Origin: a virus
Strand: one strand, 5' to 3'
DNA: 46,518 nt
Virus record (IMG/VR): IMGVR_UViG_3300034073_002417
Coordinates: 1-46,518 of that record
A program made the position numbers and the translations under genes. Under the pieces are notes generated by a model, which was given only the letters and a program-made list of their open reading frames with translations, was not told the origin of the DNA and ran no database searches. Below are positions 43,172 through 46,518 of this stretch, piece by piece; the stretch's first letter is position 1; each line of letters starts with the position of its first letter.

Positions 43172-43193
43172 AATTTTTTATTTATTAAATTAT

Positions 43194-43790
43194 TCAATCA
43201 ATAATGCTATTAATCCACTCTTCACTCATATTTGCCATAATTGCTTCGGCATTTTCTACTGTTGAAGCATAACCTTCATCAAGAAGGTGTGAGAGAACAA
43301 TATCATAAATGTCCAAATCTTCCTTTCTGGTCTTTCTTGGAAGAGTTACTGCTTGGGGTTCACCTGGACCTTCAAGTGCTCTTGTGATATTAGAAGCAGT
43401 GCGGCTTCCTTGCTTTCTAGCAAGAGGTCCGGTCATTCTTTTAGCATAAGGCTTTTCTCTGTCCATTCTCTGAGAAACTGTTTCTGTTTCTCCTGTTTTT
43501 CTTTTAGTAGTGCTACTAGGAGTTACTCTTAGTTTCCAATCACTATTAAATTTTTCTTCAGGACCATATCCTGGTTTGTCCTTACTAGATTCTTTTCTTT
43601 TTTTCTCAGCAGCAGCAGCATCTGCTCTAACTTCAGCGCCAGTAGGTCCTGGATTATAAGGTTTTACTCCAGGTGCTCTTGCTTCATCTACTGAATTAAA
43701 CATACCAAGTTCTTCCATTTCTTCACGGAGATCCTGGTCATACACTGCATAATAAGAAAGAGTTGCTTCTCTGAAAAGTTTAGAATTCAT
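43194..43790 (-). CDS. Phage protein with LSHLLDEGYA module (paralogue)
   Basis: 198 residues. Starts MNSKLFREATLSYYAVYDQD; a basic Pro/Gly/Lys/Thr-rich middle; the C-terminus is IYDIVLSHLLDEGYASTVEN followed by AEAIMANMSEEWINSIID, matching the module in 29913-30554 but placed at the end. Late promoter TATAAATA 23 bases upstream and a strong terminator downstream make it a single-gene late unit. An internal virion protein is possible. Function unknown. Confidence 0.7.
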   Translation of the reverse strand: MNSKLFREATLSYYAVYDQDLREEMEELGMFNSVDEARAPGVKPYNPGPTGAEVRADAAAAEKKRKESSKDKPGYGPEEKFNSDWKLRVTPSSTTKRKTGETETVSQRMDREKPYAKRMTGPLARKQGSRTASNITRALEGPGEPQAVTLPRKTRKEDLDIYDIVLSHLLDEGYASTVENAEAIMANMSEEWINSIID

Positions 43791-43812
43791 TTTTCTACAA
43801 ATACTTTTTAAG

Positions 43813-43820
43813 TATTTATA
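43813..43820 (-). promoter_or_regulatory. Late promoter, perfect TATAAATA
   Basis: TTTTATAAATACTT on the minus strand, 23 bases before the ATG at 43790, within the spacer after mazG. Confidence 0.75.
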
Positions 43821-43836
43821 AAAAGAATTATTTCAA

Positions 43837-44247
43837 TTAAAGATCTCCTTCTTTACGATTTTCAGAATAATGAACATCAAAAGTTCCTTCGGGATAACGA
43901 GCACTTAACTTCTGATAGTTCATTTCAAGAATTTCATCAAAGTTTGTTCCAAGAGCCATACAAGCTTGAGCAAGATACCAACAAATATCCCCCAATTCCC
44001 GTTTCATATGATAGACGTTTTCTTCATTATATGGTTTACCTTGAAGAAAGATTTTTTTGACAACTTCTGTAAATTCACCAGATTCAGCAGTTAAACCATA
44101 AGCAGCAGTCATCAAACGGCATACATCTGCATCTTGAACTTCAAGTTCTGTAAGACGAGCAAGAAGTGAGGCAAAATCACTGCTTGCTGGACTTGTGGTT
44201 TGACGAACAAATTCAATATACTTATCAGCATCAATTTTTTGAGTCAT
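43837..44247 (-). CDS. mazG: MazG-like nucleotide pyrophosphohydrolase
   Basis: 136 residues. The all-alpha NTP-PPase pattern is present: YGLTAESGEFTEVVKKIFLQ (ExxE, Mg-binding) and MKRELGDICWYLAQACMALG (ExxD), ending in MNYQKLSARYPEGTFDVHYS. Phage MazG hydrolyses dGTP and dCTP (or, as proposed earlier, ppGpp), recycling host nucleotides. It lies one base after the gp41 gene in the replication operon. Confidence 0.92.
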   Translation of the reverse strand: MTQKIDADKYIEFVRQTTSPASSDFASLLARLTELEVQDADVCRLMTAAYGLTAESGEFTEVVKKIFLQGKPYNEENVYHMKRELGDICWYLAQACMALGTNFDEILEMNYQKLSARYPEGTFDVHYSENRKEGDL

Positions 44248-44248
44248 A

Positions 44249-45634
44249 TCAGAATTTAAATCCTCCGAATTTTTGTTTTAAAGATGGTTTTGTATCTTCT
44301 TCGTAATCATACTCCTCTTCCTTACCAGAGTCAAGTATGTCCTTTTGAGCACTTTGCTCTACATCATAAAGACGCATTTTTGCCCTGTCAATTCCAATAA
44401 CAAATCTCTTATACATTGTAGGATCATTGTAACGATTCTTGAGTTGTTTAACTAGAATCTGTCCCAACTCCTCCAACTCTTCAGTGCTAATAAGGGCAAA
44501 CATAAGATCAGCAGTAGCAGGGAGACCAAAGGACTCACTAGTATCAGTAAGTTCAACATCAGAGTTACCATAACCACTGCGGGTAGTCTGGGTAGCAGAG
44601 ACAATGGGAACATTGAATTCCACTGCCAATCCGCGAAGTTCTTCAGCAATTGCCTTGATATATGAATAAGAGTTGATATTGCTATTTCCTTTATACCTAG
44701 AGGAAGCACAAATATTAAGGTAGTCAATAAAAATAATATCAGGTCTAAATGATTTCTTAAGAGCAAGTTCATTTAAAAGTCCTTTAAAATGCCCAGAATG
44801 AGCAGAAGCAGTAGGATACTCTTTAATGATTAAAGATCCTTGGGTTTTCTTTGCAATATTATTTACTTTAGTTTCAAAGACAGACTTTGGAAGATCTACA
44901 ATATCCTTAATATTTACATTTAGAAGGTTTGCGTCAATTCGTTCAGCAATTTTTTCTTCTGCCATTTCCAACGTAATGTACAGAACGTTCCGTCCTTGGA
45001 GCAAGACGGAGCTAGCCACATGGCACATGAATAGAGATTTCCCGACACCCGTACCAGCAAGAGCGATGTTAAGAGTTTTATTAGGGAGACCACCTTTCGT
45101 GATTTTGTTAAAGTAATCAAGGTCAAATTCAATTTTATCCTCCGATTTGTGATAAGATTCATATCTTTGTTCATAATCAAGTAAGTAATCATGACCTACA
45201 TGATTATCAAAAGAAACTGCTAATGCATCTTGCAAGATTGATGGAATTGCATCTCTAGATTTAGTAGTGCCATTCCCATCGGCAAGTTGAATTGATTCCA
45301 TAAGTGCCAAATAAATGGCACGATCCCTACACCATTTTTCAGTTGTATCAACTAACCAATTTTGTTCGCAAGGAACATTCTCAAGGTGAGAAATAAGATG
45401 CACAAGTTTTTTAAATTGGTCTTCGTTTACATCTGTTCTTTTCTCAACTTCAATGCAAAGAACTTCCTTAGTTGGAATATTATTATATTCAAGAACAAAT
45501 TCAGAAATTTCTTGAAATACAATTTTTTGCTCTAGATCTTCAAAATAATCTTCTTTTATAAAAGGTAAAACTTTCCTTAGGTATTCCTCATTGTGTATTA
45601 AATTTCGTAGAATTAAAAATTCAATTTTTTCCAT
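44249..45634 (-). CDS. 41: Replicative DNA helicase, T4 gp41-like (DnaB family)
   Basis: 461 residues. Walker A is AGTGVGKS (193-200); Walker B is DIIFIDYLNI; an RSGYGNSDVELTDTSESFGL stretch covers the H4/sensor region. The N-terminal helical domain is DnaB-like. It unwinds the fork 5' to 3' with the gp61 primase. It starts in the stop of the oxygenase gene (TAATG) and is followed by mazG after one base. Confidence 0.95.
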   Translation of the reverse strand: MEKIEFLILRNLIHNEEYLRKVLPFIKEDYFEDLEQKIVFQEISEFVLEYNNIPTKEVLCIEVEKRTDVNEDQFKKLVHLISHLENVPCEQNWLVDTTEKWCRDRAIYLALMESIQLADGNGTTKSRDAIPSILQDALAVSFDNHVGHDYLLDYEQRYESYHKSEDKIEFDLDYFNKITKGGLPNKTLNIALAGTGVGKSLFMCHVASSVLLQGRNVLYITLEMAEEKIAERIDANLLNVNIKDIVDLPKSVFETKVNNIAKKTQGSLIIKEYPTASAHSGHFKGLLNELALKKSFRPDIIFIDYLNICASSRYKGNSNINSYSYIKAIAEELRGLAVEFNVPIVSATQTTRSGYGNSDVELTDTSESFGLPATADLMFALISTEELEELGQILVKQLKNRYNDPTMYKRFVIGIDRAKMRLYDVEQSAQKDILDSGKEEEYDYEEDTKPSLKQKFGGFKF

Positions 45635-46194
45635 TACTTATAGTGAAGGTATGTGCTCATAATATACTTTGCAATTTTCGATGGAGGATTACCTCTGTGA
45701 GGAAATGTCCATAGAGGAGGAAATACTAGCATACTTCCTTGTTTTGGTCTAATAGTTAAATTTTCAAATACAGTTTCACCTCCCTCATTAACATCATTTA
45801 AATACCACATGAAGGATAAAAATCTTCGGGAAGAAGCATGATCAATCACATCTACATGAGTATCAAATTGATCTTGCAATTCTGGGTTGTATTTTTTAAT
45901 TCGGAATTGCTCAAAATTATGTTCTTTCGGAAAACATCGATCATCAATATATTCATAATATTTTTTCTTATACTCAAAAACTTTAGAGATAAGAAAATTA
46001 TGAACGTTGTTTACTTCTTCAGAAATTTTGCAGTTTTCAGTTAAATTGAATTGTGTAAAATTTGGTCTTCTATCATTTTCAACTCTTTCATGTTTATCTT
46101 CATTTTGTTCAAACAGATTGATAAGGAAATTACAGACGTTTGCCTCTAATACATTATCATAAACTTTTATCAAATCATTTAATTCAATTGCCAT
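45634..46194 (-). CDS. 2-oxoglutarate/Fe(II)-dependent oxygenase
   Basis: 186 residues from the ATG at 46194 (11-base overlap with uvsX). A start at 46224 would overlap 41 bases. The double-stranded beta-helix motif is [20 protein letters not shown] (H-x-D iron ligands), then [20 protein letters not shown], and [19 protein letters not shown] (distal His, Lys for 2-oxoglutarate). P4H-like proteins are common in T4-like cyanophages next to replication genes. Substrate unknown (protein, nucleic acid or other). Confidence 0.9.
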   Translation of the reverse strand: MAIELNDLIKVYDNVLEANVCNFLINLFEQNEDKHERVENDRRPNFTQFNLTENCKISEEVNNVHNFLISKVFEYKKKYYEYIDDRCFPKEHNFEQFRIKKYNPELQDQFDTHVDVIDHASSRRFLSFMWYLNDVNEGGETVFENLTIRPKQGSMLVFPPLWTFPHRGNPPSKIAKYIMSTYLHYK

Positions 46195-46518
46195 AAGAAA
46201 ATTCCTTTCTAGCAATTTCATCAAGTTGTTGCATTACTTCTTCCGTGAAGTATTCTTCAGGATTTGCTAGGATCTGTTTCCCGTATATTTTTTTACCATC
46301 CATTTCATAACGTCCTGCAACGTTTTTCCACATTCCCCCAAGTTCTCCAAGTTCCAATAACCCATAATATCTGTCCAGTCCTCTCTCATCGTAGTAGAGA
46401 CGTACTTCCACATCTTTGTTCTCCTTACTTAAACGTGATTTAGCAGTCTTTGCCTTGATAATATTTCCAACGACTTCCGTTCCATCCTTTTCCTTCTTCT
46501 TACTAAGATAGATGATAG
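46184..46518 (-). CDS. uvsX: UvsX RecA-like recombinase, C-terminal part (5' end outside window)
   Basis: The frame stays open to the right edge and has no start in the window, so only about the last 110 residues are here. [20 protein letters not shown] with [20 protein letters not shown] and [20 protein letters not shown] match the C-terminus of T4 UvsX. An internal GTG at 46411 could look like a start but is not the true one. UvsX does strand exchange in recombination-dependent replication. It overlaps the oxygenase gene. Confidence 0.93.
   Translation of the reverse strand, partial: IIYLSKKKEKDGTEVVGNIIKAKTAKSRLSKENKDVEVRLYYDERGLDRYYGLLELGELGGMWKNVAGRYEMDGKKIYGKQILANPEEYFTEEVMQQLDEIARKEFSYGN

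Noticed and set aside
46184-46411. Complete 75-residue gene starting with GTG at 46411
   Set aside because: The frame continues upstream to the window edge with UvsX sequence, so it is a truncated uvsX and not a small gene.

Overview
The window looks like part of the genome of a T4-like cyanomyovirus (Kyanoviridae type), probably infecting a phycoerythrin-containing Synechococcus. The evidence is a T4-type replication and recombination core (end of UvsX, gp41 helicase, gp61 primase, MazG, NrdA/NrdB), T4-style late promoters (TATAAATA or CTAAATA) before structural genes, low G+C, and bilin-related auxiliary genes (heme oxygenase ho1, CpeT). Nearly everything is read on the minus strand, so transcription runs right to left. 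The only convincing plus-strand gene is a GIY-YIG-type endonuclease beside nrdB.

Layout from low to high coordinate. (1) 1-12856: virion structural genes, including a 2925-residue protein built from two families of internal repeats, behind late promoters. (2) 12891-23781: a 15-gene, almost gapless operon. It encodes a mannose-6-phosphate isomerase-like cupin, GDP-mannose dehydratase, GDP-fucose synthase, a GT11 fucosyltransferase, a GT6 (ABO-family) transferase, two GT25 enzymes, two other glycosyltransferases, a sugar epimerase, three methyltransferase-like proteins, then ho1 and cpeT. (3) 23908-28367: small genes and about 30 tRNA genes in two blocks, with individual sigma70-type promoters and two structured non-coding gaps. 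(4) 28398-32242: small host-interaction genes, a nuclease, an RlpA-like protein and a lysozyme. (5) 32350-37278: endonuclease, nrdB, nrdA, primase. (6) 37292-43790: membrane, Ig-like, basic and nucleotidyltransferase-like phage proteins behind late promoters. (7) 43837-46518: mazG, gp41, a 2-oxoglutarate oxygenase and the C-terminus of UvsX.

How the parts may work together. The glycan operon could make GDP-fucose, and possibly UDP-galactose or UDP-GalNAc, and assemble a fucosylated glycan resembling the H/A/B blood-group determinant, for the virion or the host surface (inference). The tRNA array covers every amino acid except glutamate. At least seven tRNAs sit just downstream of their own consensus promoter, and four of those promoters carry the same 31-bp inverted-repeat frame. 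Between the two tRNA blocks lies a leader with a perfect late promoter and mutually exclusive RNA helices ending in an intrinsic terminator. This attenuator-like element and the blood-group-like pathway are the two most interesting candidates here.

All calls were made by reading the sequence. No database search, tRNA scanner or RNA folding program was run.
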